The notes beneath the pieces were generated by a model. It saw only the letters and a program-made list of their open reading frames with translations. It searched no databases and had not been told where the DNA came from. 64,000 bases of DNA from positions 1-64,000 of the forward strand of contig JAKCWG010000866.1 of assembly GCA_021464415.1 (NCBI GenBank), written 5' to 3'. This stretch comes from Lonicera japonica (lineage: Eukaryota; Streptophyta; Magnoliopsida; Dipsacales; Caprifoliaceae). A program made the translations under genes and the position numbers. Of this stretch, positions 43,626-55,500 are shown one piece after another (within the stretch, counting starts at the first letter, position 1; each line of letters starts with the position of its first letter).

Positions 43626-44094
43626 ACAATGTTGTTCTAAATGATTGTGGTCTGTTGATTATGGTATAAATGATTGTGGATAATTATTGTAATCTTTTAA
43701 CAATTTCCTCTTTTTGCAGTCTAGATTTTTTTTTGTTTTTATTTAGATTGCTTCTTTAGTAATGGATTACTGGGTCCAGTAATCTTTTCATCTCCTCCGA
43801 AACCCTGAGTGAAGATTTGTAGTTAGTGAAGATTGGGTTTGTTACTGTTGGTAGTTACAGCTTGTTGGTAGTTAGCCATGGCAAAAGAAGCCATATAAGA
43901 AATCAGAGGTGATATGAACTTAAGATACAGAAGAGTCTTGCTACGGAAGAGTCTCCTTTGCGTGTTTCTAAGGTTGTTTCTTATCCCCCTATCTACGGAA
44001 GAGAGGGGTGTCTTTTACAATAATCTTTTCATCTTCAAGCATAATATCCGTAGGAATCAGTAGCTTTAGTAATGGTAGTCATGATTTTTCAGAA
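43626..44094. other. Junction region between the Ulp1-like gene and viral copy B1
   Basis: Ends the ATTACTGG/CCAGTAAT domain with TTACTGGGTCCAGTAATC at 43768. The 13-base phrase AATCTTTTCATCT occurs at 43781 and again at 44022, flanking about 228 bases. That stretch contains GAGTCTCCTTTGCGTGTTTC and TTATCCCCCTATCT, close to phrases of the B1 viral leader region. No gene was recognised. It looks like filler assembled partly from viral leader sequence. Confidence 0.55.
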
Positions 44095-44106
44095 CCTCTG
44101 ATACCA
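44095..44106 (-). promoter_or_regulatory. B1 left primer-binding site (tRNA-Met type)
   Basis: The minus strand reads TGGTATCAGAGG, matching 11 of 12 bases of the Met-tRNA primer-binding consensus (TGGTATCAGAGC) used by caulimovirids. It lies about 260 bases after the TATA box. Viral sequence ends here. Confidence 0.85.
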
Positions 44107-44362
44107 AGATAGGGGGATCTTATCCGTAGCTAAGGACTACGCAATAAGGGGGGAAGAGACACACTCTAAATAGGGATATTATGAAACAAGAACATAAACC
44201 TTACTATGATAGGGAACACATAATAGTAATAGAAGAGTATAGGCATAGATAAAAACTTAGTAGACTTTCACTGAAAACTTACAAACTTACAAAGGAGACT
44301 CTTAGAGAGAGAACTCTTAGAAACACGCAAACTCGAGATGATTTTTTACAACTAAGGCTAGC

Positions 44363-44373
44363 TCCTTTTATAG
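44363..44373 (-). promoter_or_regulatory. B1 pregenomic RNA promoter TATA box
   Basis: The minus strand reads CTATAAAAGGA about 220 bases downstream of the B1 stop codon and about 260 bases upstream of the primer-binding site. Transcription would run leftward into the junction region and antisense to the Ulp1-like pseudogene. It is the only promoter of lineage B that looks intact in the window. Confidence 0.65.
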
Positions 44374-44576
44374 ATGAAGGGCGTAGCAACAAGACAAACT
44401 AAAGTAGAGACATCTGTCCCAAAGTAAAAGCGAAGAGATAAGAATCTCTTTTACAAAGCAAACTAAAGCACACTTTAAATAAAGCAAACGTTACATCACT
44501 ACCGAAAGTAAATAAAGTAAAGCAAAAGAAAGATGCTTCACATGCTGTTTTTGGTGGTGGAGAAGTGCATCATTCA

Positions 44577-44584
44577 TGACGTCA
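44577..44584. promoter_or_regulatory. TGACGTCA palindrome near the B1 promoter
   Basis: The perfect bZIP-type site TGACGTCA lies 8 bases past the viral stop and about 205 bases before the TATA box. It is kept in copy B2 at 52493-52500. TGACG motifs are known activating elements in caulimovirid promoters (as-1 of the 35S promoter). A role here is inferred. Lineage A lacks it at the equivalent place. Confidence 0.5.
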
Positions 44585-44591
44585 ACGCGCA

Positions 44592-45947
44592 CTAGTCAGT
44601 TTCATTTCCATCATCGTCCCAATCCCAATCATTTCCACCGTAAATGGGGGTATCAGGAGAATAGGGACCGTCCTCATCATTACTGGTATTAGCCAGTTTT
44701 TCAAGCTCTTGAGCAAAGTCATCAGCATCATCGGCATCATCATCATCACTACTGTCATCATCGATTCCTACAAATGCTTTAAAATCTAAATTTAACTCAC
44801 CATAATCCCAACGATGAGTAAAAGCATAGGAATACAGATGTTCATACAGGGTACCACAATCTTCCCAAGGAGCACTGTGCCAAGGGTCATGAGCGAATTT
44901 GACATAATCAGGCACGGAGTCATAATCTACCTTATTTAAAGCACAAATATTCTTCAAAAAGGTGACATAATCAAGATCATATGGTTCCTTGATAGATTTT
45001 GAAAGATTACGAGTAAACCATGCTTCAATTGTGGCATTTGAACCATCTGGGTGAGGGGTTCGAAGTGGTTTATGAAAATGGATCAGACAGTATGTATGGT
45101 AATGAGTTTTTAAAGCTTCTTTCCATTGGTCCACTGACTTAAACCATTTTAAAAAGGTAACAAAATTATACGAACTAGGGAGTCCATATAAATCTTGATG
45201 AGCTGTCTGGATTTCTGGATCGGAGGTAGCAATTTGAAGATACAAAAGGAGATCTGCTGCTTTGAATATGAAACCGATATGGTAAGTCTGGGTGAGATAC
45301 CATAGAAAAACCAATGCAATTTTTGGGGCACGGTAACAGTAATGGATATGAAAGAGAGAGCAAAAAGGATAGGTAGGATGGAGGCAGAGTCCTCGGAAAC
45401 ATAGACCATGTTTTTCAAGTAAAATGCAGAGGTACTTGAGAACAAGATCTTTTCCTCTAGACCGAAGGGTACGGTTGAGAACTGTATTTTGGAGTTCTTC
45501 TGGAAGGAGGGTTTTAGCTTCAAGGGGTTCTGGTGTAGGGTTTAGCTCAGAAAACTGGAATGGTTTGGGAAATAGAGAAGGGTTTGATGAGCTGGCCATT
45601 TCAGTAGGAGATATCTGGGTTAAGGTATAGACAATTGGAAGGCTTGATGGAATATGGAGAAGGGGGCTATTGTATTTATAGGGTTTGCAAAACGGTTCCT
45701 TTTCAAAAGGACCGATGTGGGATACAAAGCTTAATTGTGAGGGTTTGCTTAGTTGAGGGGGTTTTCTTGAAAAGAAATCAGCAATCACATTATTTTTGCC
45801 TTTGAGGTGCTTGACTTCATAATCCCATTGGGAAAACCATTCTGCCGAACGAAGTAACTGAGAATTCGGAATCTGCTTATTTTTGAATTGGATCATTGCT
45901 GGAAAGGATGACATGTCCATTTCGATCTTAAAATGATAACCAATCAA
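44592..45947 (-). pseudogene. B1: RNase H end and C-terminal domain
   Basis: Open from the RNase H part IGYHFKIEMDMSSFPAM through NNVIADFFSRKPPQL and then the C-terminal domain (start-like methionine in MASSSNPS near 45600) to the acidic Asp-rich tail and TAG at 44592-44594. The C-terminal domain shares NLSKSIKEP, VDYDSVP and HKPLRTPHPDG-type blocks with lineage A. A TAA at about 45967 cuts it from the rest of RNase H. Confidence 0.82.
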
Positions 45948-47775
45948 ATGAAATTGAAATTTCTCAATTTATCTTCTCATTGCAAGGATTTCCTTAAAGT
46001 TGCTGTGATAGTGAAGTTCACCTTGCTTAAATCTTCCTGACTTTATATCCGCATGGAGTTCGAATACCATTCTTTTCTTAAAGAAGTATTGCTGCCCAAA
46101 ATTCATTACTTGCATCAGTTTGAAGAATTCTCTGACCTGTTGAAGGAATTTGCAAATCTGGGAGTTGTGAGGTAAGAGCTTTCAGCTTTTGAATTGCTTC
46201 AGCTTGGGCCTTGGACCAAGGTAGGGGAGACTTCTTGAGAAGAGCTGACAGAGGAGCTGTATAGGATACAACTTTTGGTATAAACTGGGACATATAGTTA
46301 ACCAAACTAAGGAATTGCTGAATCTGCGTCCTTGTTGTTAACTTATCAGGAAACTTCTGGAGATCTTTTGAGATATGCTCTTGAAGTTGAATCTTGTTGT
46401 TCTTGATTTTCATTCCTAAGAAATCAATCTCAGGAGTTCCAATAATCATTTTCCTTTCTGACAACATGATTCCATGGGTGAGCACAATATGATGAAAATG
46501 GTGGAGTAGCTGCAGGTGTTCAACTTCATTGGGGCTAAACAAAAGGATATCATCGATAAAAATTAATGCATTTGCAGCAATCGATTCAAAGATTGTCATC
46601 ATAGTCTTCTGAAAGATAGAAGGAGCATTTTTGAGTCCAAAGGGCATTACACTCCACTGGTAATGGAAACCAGGGATACATAAGGCGGTTTTCGGGCGAT
46701 CATCAGGGTGAATACCAAGTTGCCAAAATCCAGCTTTTAAATCAAACTTGGAGAAGATATTGGCATTGGAAAGATGACTAAATAGGGAATGCTTTTGGGG
46801 TAATGGGAACTTATCACTGGCTAGAAAATAATTCAACGGCTGGTAATTGATAACAAGCCGCATCTTTCCTCGAATTTGCTCAAAACGTTTATTGACATAA
46901 AAGGCTTCACAAGCCCATGGAGAAGTGGTTTCTTCAATCAACTGCTGCTGTTTGAGAGATTGGAGTTCCTTGAGAATAAGTGCTTGGTGTTCTGGATTCA
47001 TACCAGAATGGGAGGCTCTACTAGGATTGACATCTTCATTTAGCTTGAAAGGAAGAGTAACAAAGAATTTCCTATTTCTCCATAAAGGGTTATGACATTT
47101 GGTGAGGAATTCTGTATGACTTTCTGCACAGGACATAGTGATCAACTTCTTGCGAATCGCATCAACAGAGATACCTGGATCAATTGGGAGCAACAGTGCT
47201 GATTGATAAAATTCAAGAGCTGCTTGCAGATCATGCCATGGGAGGAATGATTTCTTGTGATGTAAACCATTATCAAGGAATTGGACTGGCAGCTTCTTTA
47301 TCAAATCCCATCCAATCATAATTTCCTTTATAGTAACAGGACTTCCATAAACAGGATGTTTAACACGGAGACCTGGGAAAATCTGGATTAAGATTAGTTT
47401 GGTAACCTTGTCAACATACATGATTTCACCATTAGCAACTCGGAATGCTATGTTGCACGGTTTCCAAAGATTGGCTGGTAAGAGTGAGGGATTGATCATG
47501 GTTCTTGAGGCACCGGTATCAAAAAGAGCAAGGACCTTGATTGGCTTTGAATAAGCTTCTGGGAAAAGCTTAACATAAGCATGAGGAGTTTGAGCCGCAA
47601 GGAGTTCTTCTTGATTTGAGCAAGTTAATTGCCGTAAGTGGAAAGCTTCATTACTCGGGAGAGAGGACACAGAACTTTCATTGTCACTAGGAGGTTCAGT
47701 TTCAGCTTCTGATGGTTCAGAATCGGTATAAGCAATTTTTATTAGGCTTTCTAGAGAAGCTTCATCTTTTGCAGA
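45948..47775 (-). pseudogene. B1: protease, reverse transcriptase and RNase H start
   Basis: An open frame from about 47775 to 46078 contains protease ALFDTGASRTM, RT blocks MRLVINYQPLNYF, FDLKAGFWQLG, MPFGLKNAPSIFQ and the catalytic FIDDILLFS, then LQTDASNEFWAAILL of RNase H. A frameshift near 46078 interrupts RNase H. A stop at 47776 separates this from the zinc-knuckle part. The RT core itself is uninterrupted. Confidence 0.85.
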
Positions 47776-48778
47776 CTAAACATCGGATTCTGCTATATCG
47801 GGAGCAAGCTTATGTAAAAGTTCCATAAACTGAGCTTTCTTTTCACCATTTGGACAATTCTTCGCATAGTGGCATGGCCTTTTGCAAATAAAACATTTAT
47901 CAGTCTTTTTTCCACGGAAAGCTTTCTTCTTAACAAACTTGAAGTTCTTGAACTTCTTCTTCTTCTGCTTGTATGGCGTAACAAAGTCATTTGAGGAATG
48001 CTTTGTTGATCGAGAAGATTTTCTAAACTTGTTCTTCTTGTAGTGACGCTTATGTTGAGAGCAATCACATCCTTCTTTGTTCTTACATTTGATCTTCCAA
48101 TGATCTTTGTTGCAGGCTTTGGAGAGCATTTTGCTGGTTTTCTCCATTTCATCCATTAGCTTTTTCTGGTTACAAATTCTTTTAACAGAATCTGTAAGGA
48201 GCTCATAAATACGACCCAAAGAAAGGGTTTTTAGTTCTAGCTTTTGGATTTTCAGCAACTTTTCTGCTTCAGAGACAAGTGCATCTGGAAAGGATTAGAA
48301 GAAAATTTGCTTGAGATTTGGATCATCAATTCCAAAAGAGTTTTGACATTCTGTCATAGTGTCGTTCAAGATCAGCTTCTTGAAGATAACAACACTTCAT
48401 ACCCATAAACTCAGAACGAGCTATATCACCAAATTTGGACGGAGTTCCAACAAACTCGTTGTAAATGGTACCAAGGAATACATCAACAGAGGTGACTTGC
48501 TGTAATTGAAGTAGTCTGTATTCTTGAAGAGAATCGTACCAATCATGCAAACGTCCAGTTAAGAGAACAAGGAATCGCTTAAACACTGACCGGAGATCAT
48601 AAAGTTCATTATCTGCAATTATCCAAGCTTTAAACTGGAAAAACCGGTCACGCCAAAACTTAGGCTTAACATCATCCAGGGTAAAACGCAGATGATTTTC
48701 TTGGTGATGATTATTTTGAGCTGGAGGGGGAACAGGATTTGGTTGAGGGTTATCAGGCGGGTCTTTAACCATTGGTTA
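47776..48778 (-). pseudogene. B1: coat region and zinc knuckle
   Basis: Pieces of the coat region (WRDRFFQFKAW, LTGRLHDWYDSLQEYR) and a knuckle with CFICKRPCHYAKNCP, where the usual Gly is Cys. Compared with B3, an 11-base deletion near 48335-48340 shifts the frame. Nonsense codons are at about 48296 and at 47776 and 48776. Confidence 0.82.
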
Positions 48779-51407
48779 TGTGGTTTCATCAGTTGGTTGG
48801 GTACCTGAGGCTTGAGCTGAGTACATTTGTTCAAATGAACTAAACAAATCATCTGACTCAGTTCTAACAGGGGTATGATCAGGAAGGGTAAGGGCTCTTA
48901 AGAAAGAGGCTATCTGATTGACTGGTTGGCTTTCTGGAATTTCCATTGCAAACATATCCAAAGGTTTGGTAGAGGCACATTGGATAATATAAGTAGCATC
49001 AGATGGGTGACGATAGGCTTCTGGATTGGTTGTTGGAGAGGTAGTGGTTGATTTATGGTAGAGATGGGAGAAGGTGATGGTTCTTTAAGAACAATTCCAC
49101 GGGCTTCTCTGGCTATAGGAGGTGCTAGGACACTACGTAGCGGAGTGGTGGTTGTTTGAACCTGGGAAGGGAGTTTGACTCTGAAAGTGTAATTTGGCTT
49201 GTATGTGGGTTTCAGAGGCATGGGTTTCGTAGGAGATGACCAAGGAGGTAATCTTCTCTTGGGTGGTTCATCCCATAGATTTAGGGTAGATAATGAGGAT
49301 TAGCGAGAGTGTATTCAGCTGGCTTGAAGGTATTTTGTTCTGGTGTTTCTGTAGGGTAGAAGATAGAAACATCAGGGATGTCACGAGTATTTGGGAAAAG
49401 GGATTTGGGTAATGGTTTTTCATGCATGTAAGCATACTTTGCATACTCACTTCTTTCAATCGATTCAAGCTGAGCTTGGAGAGCTCGTTTTTCTGTTTCC
49501 TTTTCACGAAAGAAGTTTGTTGTGGCAGCAAAATCATGGACTGTCGTGGCCATATAATGCATCTGTTCATTTAAGGTTTTGATTCTCATTTTGATATCAG
49601 CAATCATGTCAGGGATGGTGGAAAGAGAGGAAATTCTCTTGTTCATTTGTTGTGTTTGCTGGGCAATCTGAGATAGAACCTTATTCTGGGCAACTACATT
49701 TTCTGCTTGCCAATTCAAAGCTGCTTCAGCTGCTGCAACCTTTTTAACCTGTCCATCAGAACCAATAGAAGTGGGATCTGAAATCTTCCATCTATGGCTA
49801 GCAAGGGTGGTTAGGTTATCAAAATCTTCAGCAGGAGGGAAGTAAGGCTCTGGGGGATCTGGTTCTTGAGCCATAAAGTAGCATGAAAGTGGTCCTGGTT
49901 ATGGAGGCATTTTCGGGGGAAAAGATGGTGGTTCTTGGCGGTAAGGACGGCCAAGTGCTTTAAGAGCTTTCTGTGTATATGGGGAAAGACGAGGAGGTGG
50001 GTTAGGTGGTGTTGGGTCTTCTGGAGGAGGAGGAGGTTTACACTGGGGTATTTCTGGTGGAGGTGTAGGCATGGGCTTATCTCCATAAGTGACATAATAA
50101 TTAAATTTGCCACTGGGTTCTCCTAAGAGATCAACACTACGATCACCTGCTTCATAGCGTTCTTTGAGAATTTCTTGGGAATTTAAGGCTTTTCTAGCCT
50201 TTTGCTTCATGTACCTGTTCAACTCTATTGGATCAAAGTCAGCTTCAAAAGCTAACTCATTACAAGCATCACAATAACAAGTATCATACCAAATATGACC
50301 ATTGGAATCTTTGGATTCATATACTGGTAGACCTTCTTTATCAAAGTACAAAATTGCCATAGGTTCATTCTTGAGAATTGGATCGGATGGCAACTTTCTG
50401 ATTTCTTGCATCATCATGAGTTCAGTTTGGAATGGGTTTCGCTCTGGGGAAACTGGGATATTCTTTTTTCTGAATCCCATTTCTATTTGCTTGTCGGCCC
50501 TGCGGGTATAGGTTGGATTTGTCTATTGAAAAGACTCGGTGTTGGCTTCTGCCTGGAGCTTTTCGTAAGAAGTGACCCAAACTTCTGGCAAGAGTGTCAC
50601 AAGTTCATCTCGTGTGAGCTGACGGGGAACATAACTGGCTGTGTGAGCTCTATCGGAATCAATTGTGAGCATGAGGGCTTCTGATGCGGAAGAACCTAGA
50701 ATGCAAAGATCATAGGAATGATTTTGCACTCGATAGACCATTTGCTAATGGATTGTTGTTGCTGCAGTGCCTGGGATCATAGAGACACCAGAGATCTGGA
50801 CTTGGATCTTCAAGGCAGAGCAAACAAAAGGATCATTGAGGGGCAGATTGAAATTAGGATACAATGTAAAAAACACTGTTTCGGCATTCAACGTAGCTTG
50901 AACATTGCCAAGAATCGCTTGTTGGTAGTTAGTCAACCTGGAATAAACAAGGGCAATACGGGCAACAGCTTCTAAACCTTTACGACCATGGAAAGTGATA
51001 GCAAAACGGATCGCTCCGAAATGCAAGTGGGTATAGCCTTCTACTAAGGCCATTCTGGAAATGTCTGAGGAGATGGGAACAGTAAAAAACTGTTCTTCAT
51101 GTCCGGATTTGACAAACAAAGAATCAAAAGGAGTACACTGAACAAACTCATGAACTGGAAGTTTTGATTTGTCGGATGTAACTAACTGTCTGACTCTTTT
51201 TGTGAAGGATTCTGATGAAGGTTTCTGAAAGACTTGGTAGGGATTTGTCATGGTTAATTTTGTTTCTGGGATTTGAGTAATTTCATATAATGACTCGATC
51301 TTATCACTACAGGAACTATTTGACCTAAACGACTCGGATTTAAGAGACTCTGAAGGACTAATAGATTTAGACGAAGTTGCAGACATAGACTTAGATTTGG
51401 AAAACAT
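48779..51407 (-). pseudogene. B1: movement protein to coiled-coil region
   Basis: ATG at 51407 (MFSKSKSMS) is homologous to the A7 start. Movement protein (FFTLYPNFNLPL), GHIWYDTCYCDAC cluster, proline-rich and coiled-coil parts are all present. They are interrupted by nonsense codons at 50745, 50523 and 49899 and by 1-base deletions near 49285 and 49060. The first Cys of the lineage A cluster is Asn here, leaving H-x5-C-x-C-x2-C as the conserved core. Confidence 0.84.
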
Positions 51408-52116
51408 TTTTAGAAAATAGGCAATTTATGACAACAAGGATTTTTGGTGATAAATCATGCTTTCAATAGCAGATCAGTAAAACTTTTCCTGATAACAGCG
51501 AAACAATATTTTTAAGTAGATCAAGGATCCAAAGACGACCTTCTGTTACAACAAAATCTATAATCTCATATTTGACCACAATCTGCGAGCATTTATCAGG
51601 CATACACACGGCTGTCCATCGCCTAAAAACCTGGCGCTCAAACACCTGTCCATATATGAGAGTATAACATTTTGTGTAAACAAAAGATTTATACAAGTGT
51701 TCAGAAAAATAGAACGAACGTGTTCTGATACAGGAGATCCACACAACTTGATCTGAGTGTTCTGATGTGAGAGATCCATACAAGATGGCAGTCACATAGC
51801 ATACTAAAATCAGATGAAGATGGTAAGTGGCAGCTGTAGAGCATACTTATCATTCTTCAGATTTTTCATACTAATCATAGCATAAATATCACTGAAAAAA
51901 CTGTTTCAAGATCAAGAAAAATATTAGTCATTTGTTATAGAAAGAATTGCTTATAACCAAAATCCTTAAGGTCATAAATTAACCTTAATAGACTACTCAC
52001 GCATAGACATTTAACATATTAGTCATTTGTTATAGAAAGAATTGCTTATAACCAAAATCCTTAAGGTCATAAATTAACCTTAATAGACTACTCACGCATA
52101 GACATTAAAACAACAA
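51408..52116 (-). other. B1 viral leader with a 95-bp tandem duplication
   Basis: AT-rich leader between primer-binding site and start codon. The unit beginning TTAGTCATTTGTTATAG occurs at 51924 and again at 52019 (period 95), ending at the primer-binding site. The B2 leader (55513-56126) has a single copy, so the duplication is specific to B1. Confidence 0.85.
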
Positions 52117-52128
52117 CCTCTGATACCA
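52117..52128 (-). promoter_or_regulatory. Primer-binding site between B1 and B2
   Basis: The minus strand reads TGGTATCAGAGG, as at 44095 and 56127. It marks the start of the B1 leader and the end of the B2 terminal region. Confidence 0.85.
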
Positions 52129-52507
52129 AGATAGGGGGATCTTATCCGTAGCTAAGGACTACGCAATAAGGGGGAAGAGACACACTCTAAATAGGGATAT
52201 TATGAAATTAACAGTTTGATTATCACGTTTTTAGAGTGTCATGTATTAATACTGGTATAAGGTTCTTCATCTAAGAAAATCTGCTTAAGAACTATATAGA
52301 AACACGCAACCATATTCAAAGAATACATATTATGAAAACTGAATTTAAGTTTCTATTGGATTTTATCATCGTAGGGATATTATGAAAACTATAAATAAAG
52401 CAAACGTTACATCACTGCCAAAAGTAAATAAAGTAAAGCAAAAGAAAGATGCTTCACATGCTGTTGTCGCGGGTGGAGAAGTGCGTCATTCATGACGTCA
52501 ACGCGCC
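52129..52507 (-). other. B2 terminal region, promoter replaced by foreign sequence
   Basis: 52129-52207 matches the viral transcript start region. 52208-52374 does not match the B1 promoter region and no TATA box like that of B1 is present. The phrase TAGGGATATTATGAAA flanks this piece on both sides (ends at 52207 and about 52389). Viral 3' non-coding sequence resumes at about 52390 (AAATAAAGCAAACGTTAC). Confidence 0.7.
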
Positions 52508-55500
52508 CTAGTCAGTTTCGTTTCCATCATCGTCCCAATCCCAATCATTTCCACCGTAAATGGGGGTATCAGGAGAATAGGGACCGTCCTTATCATTACT
52601 TGTATTAGCCAGTTCTTCAAGCTCTTGAGCAAAGTCATCAGCATCATCGGCATCATCATCATCACTACTGGCATCATCGATTCCTACAAATGCTTCGGGA
52701 TCTAAACTTAACTCACCATAATCCCAACGATGAGTAAAAGCAAAAGAATACAGATGTTCATACAGGGTACCACAATCTCCCAAGGAGCACTGTGCCAAGG
52801 GTCATGAGCGAATTTGACAGAATCAGACATGGAGTCATAATATACCTTATTTAAAGCACAAATATTCTTTAAAAAGGTGACATAATCAAGATCATATGGT
52901 TCCTTGATAGATTTTGAAAGATTACGAGTAAACCATGCTTCAATGGTGGCATTTGAACCATCTGGATGAGGGGTTCGAAGTGGTTTATGAAAATGGTTCA
53001 GACAGTATGTATGGTAATGTGTTTTTAAAGCTTCTTTCCATTGGTCCACTGACTTAAACCATTTTAAAAAGGTAACAAAATTATACGAACTAGGGAGTCC
53101 ATATAAATCTTGATGAGCTGTCTGGATTTCTGGATCGGGGGTAGTAATTTGAAGATACAAAAGGAGATCTGCTACTTTGAATATGAAACCGATATGGTAA
53201 GTCTGGGTGAGATACCATAGAAAAACCAATGCAATTTTTAGGACACGGTAACAGTAATGGATATGAAAGAGAGAGCAAAAAGGATAGGTAGGATGGAGGC
53301 GGAGTCCTCGGAAACATAGACCATGTTTTTCAAGTAAAATGCAGAGGTACTTGAGAACAAGATCTTTTCCTCTAGACCGAAGGGTACGGTTGAGAACTGT
53401 ATTTTGGAGTTCTTCTGGAAGGAGGGTTATAGCTTCAAGGGGTTCTGGAGTTTCTGTATGGTAGAAGATAGAAACATCAGAGATGTCAAGAGTATTTGGG
53501 AAAAGGGATTTGGGTAATGGTTTTTCATGCATGTAAGCATACTTTGCATACCCACTTCTTTCAATCGATTCAAGCTGAGCTTGGAGAGCTCGTTTTTCTG
53601 TTTCCTTTTCACGAAAGAAGTTTGCTGTGGCAGCAAAATCATGGACTGTCGTGGCCATATAATGCATTTGTTCGTTTAAGGTTTTGATTCTCATTTTGAT
53701 ATCAGCAATCATGTCAGGGATGGTGGAAAGAGAGGAAATTCTCTTATTCATTTGTTGTGTTTGCTGGGCAATCTGAGATAGAACCTTATTCTGGGCAACT
53801 ACATTTTCTGCTTGCCAATTCAAAGCTGTTTCAGCTGCTGTAACCTTTTTAACCTGTCCATCGGAACCAATAGAAGTGGGATCTGAAATCTTCCATCTAT
53901 GGCTAGCATGGGTGGTTAGGTTATCAAAATCTTCAGCAGGAGGGAAGTAAGGCTCTGGGGGATCTGGTTCTTGAGCCATAAAGTAGCATGAAAGTGGTCC
54001 TGGTTATAGAGGCATTTTCGGGGGAAAAGATGGTGGTTCTTGGCGGTAAGGACGGCCAAGTGCTTTAAGAGCTTTCTGTGTATATGGGGAAAGACGAGGA
54101 GGTGGGTTAGGTGGTGTTGGGTCTTGTGGAGGAGGAGGAGGTTTACATTGGGGTATTTCTGGTGGAGGTGTAGGCATGGGCTTATCTCCATAAGTGACAT
54201 AATAATTAAATTTGCCACTGGGTTCTCCTAAGAGATCAACACTGCGATCACCTGCTTCATAGCGTTCTTTGAGAATTTCTTGGGAATTTAAGGGTTTTCT
54301 AGCCTTTTGCTTCATGTACCTGTTCAACTCTATTGGATCAAAGTCAGCTTCAAAAGCTAACTCATTACAAGCATCACAATAACAAGTATCATACCAAATA
54401 TGACCATTGGAATCTTTGGATTCATATACTGGTAGACCTTCTTTATCAAAGTACAAAATTGCCATAGGTTCATTCTTGAGAATTGGATCGGATGGCAACT
54501 TTCTGATTTCTTGCATCATCATGAGTTCATTTTGGAATGGGTTTCGCTCTGGGGAAACTGGGATATTCTTTTTACTGAATCTCATTTCTGTTTGCTTGTC
54601 TGCCCTGCGGGTATAGGTTGGATTTGTCTGTTGAAAAGACTCGGTGTTGGCTTCTGCCTGGAGCTTTTCGTAAGAAGTGACCCAAACTTCTGGCAAGAGT
54701 GTCACAAGTTCATCTCGTGTGAGCTGACGGGGAACATAACTGGCCGTGTGAGCTCTATCGGAATCAATTATGAGTATGAGGGCTTCTGATGTGGAAGAAC
54801 CTGGAATGCAAAGATCATAGGAATGATTATGCACTCGATAGACCATTTGCTGATGGATTGTTGCTGCTGTAGTGCCTGGGATCATAGAGACACCAGAGAT
54901 CTGCACTTGGATCTTCAAGACAGGGCAAACAAAAGGATCACTGAGGGGGAGATTGAAATTAGGATACAATGTAAAAAACACTGTTCCGGCATTCAACGTA
55001 GCTTGAACATTGCCAAGAATCGCCTGTTGGTAGTTTGTCAACCTGGAATCAACAAGGGCAATACGGGCAACAGCTTCTAAACCTTTGCGACCATGGAAAG
55101 TGATAGCAAAACGGATCGCTCCGAAATGCAAGTGGGTATAGCCTTGTGCTAAGGCCATTCTGGAAATGTCTGAGGAGATGGGAATAGTAAAAAACTGTTC
55201 TTCATGTCCGGATTTGACAAACAAAGAATCAAAAAGAGTACACTGAACAAACTCACGAACTGGAAGTTTTGATTTGTCAGATGTAACTAACAGTGTGACT
55301 CTTTTTGTGAAGGATTCTGATGAAGGTTTCTGAAAGACATGGTAGGGATTTGTCATGGCTAATTTTGTTTTTGGGATATGAGTAATTTCATATAATGACT
55401 CGATCTTATCACTACGGGAACTATTTGACCTAAACGACTCGGATTTAAGAGACTCTGAAGGACTAATAAATTTAGACGAGGATGCAGACATAGACTTAGA

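Larger units (their letters stand above)
44095..52128 (-). mobile_element. Endogenous pararetrovirus copy B1 (minus strand, one genome unit from primer site to primer site)
   Basis: Right to left: primer-binding site (52128-52117), leader, movement protein from ATG 51407, all polyprotein regions, stop at 44592, 3' non-coding region, TATA promoter, and a second primer-binding site (44106-44095). The distance between equivalent points is about 8.02 kb, an estimate of the lineage B genome length (it includes a 95-base leader duplication). The frame has many lesions. The left end coincides with the primer-binding site, after which non-viral sequence starts. Confidence 0.9.
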
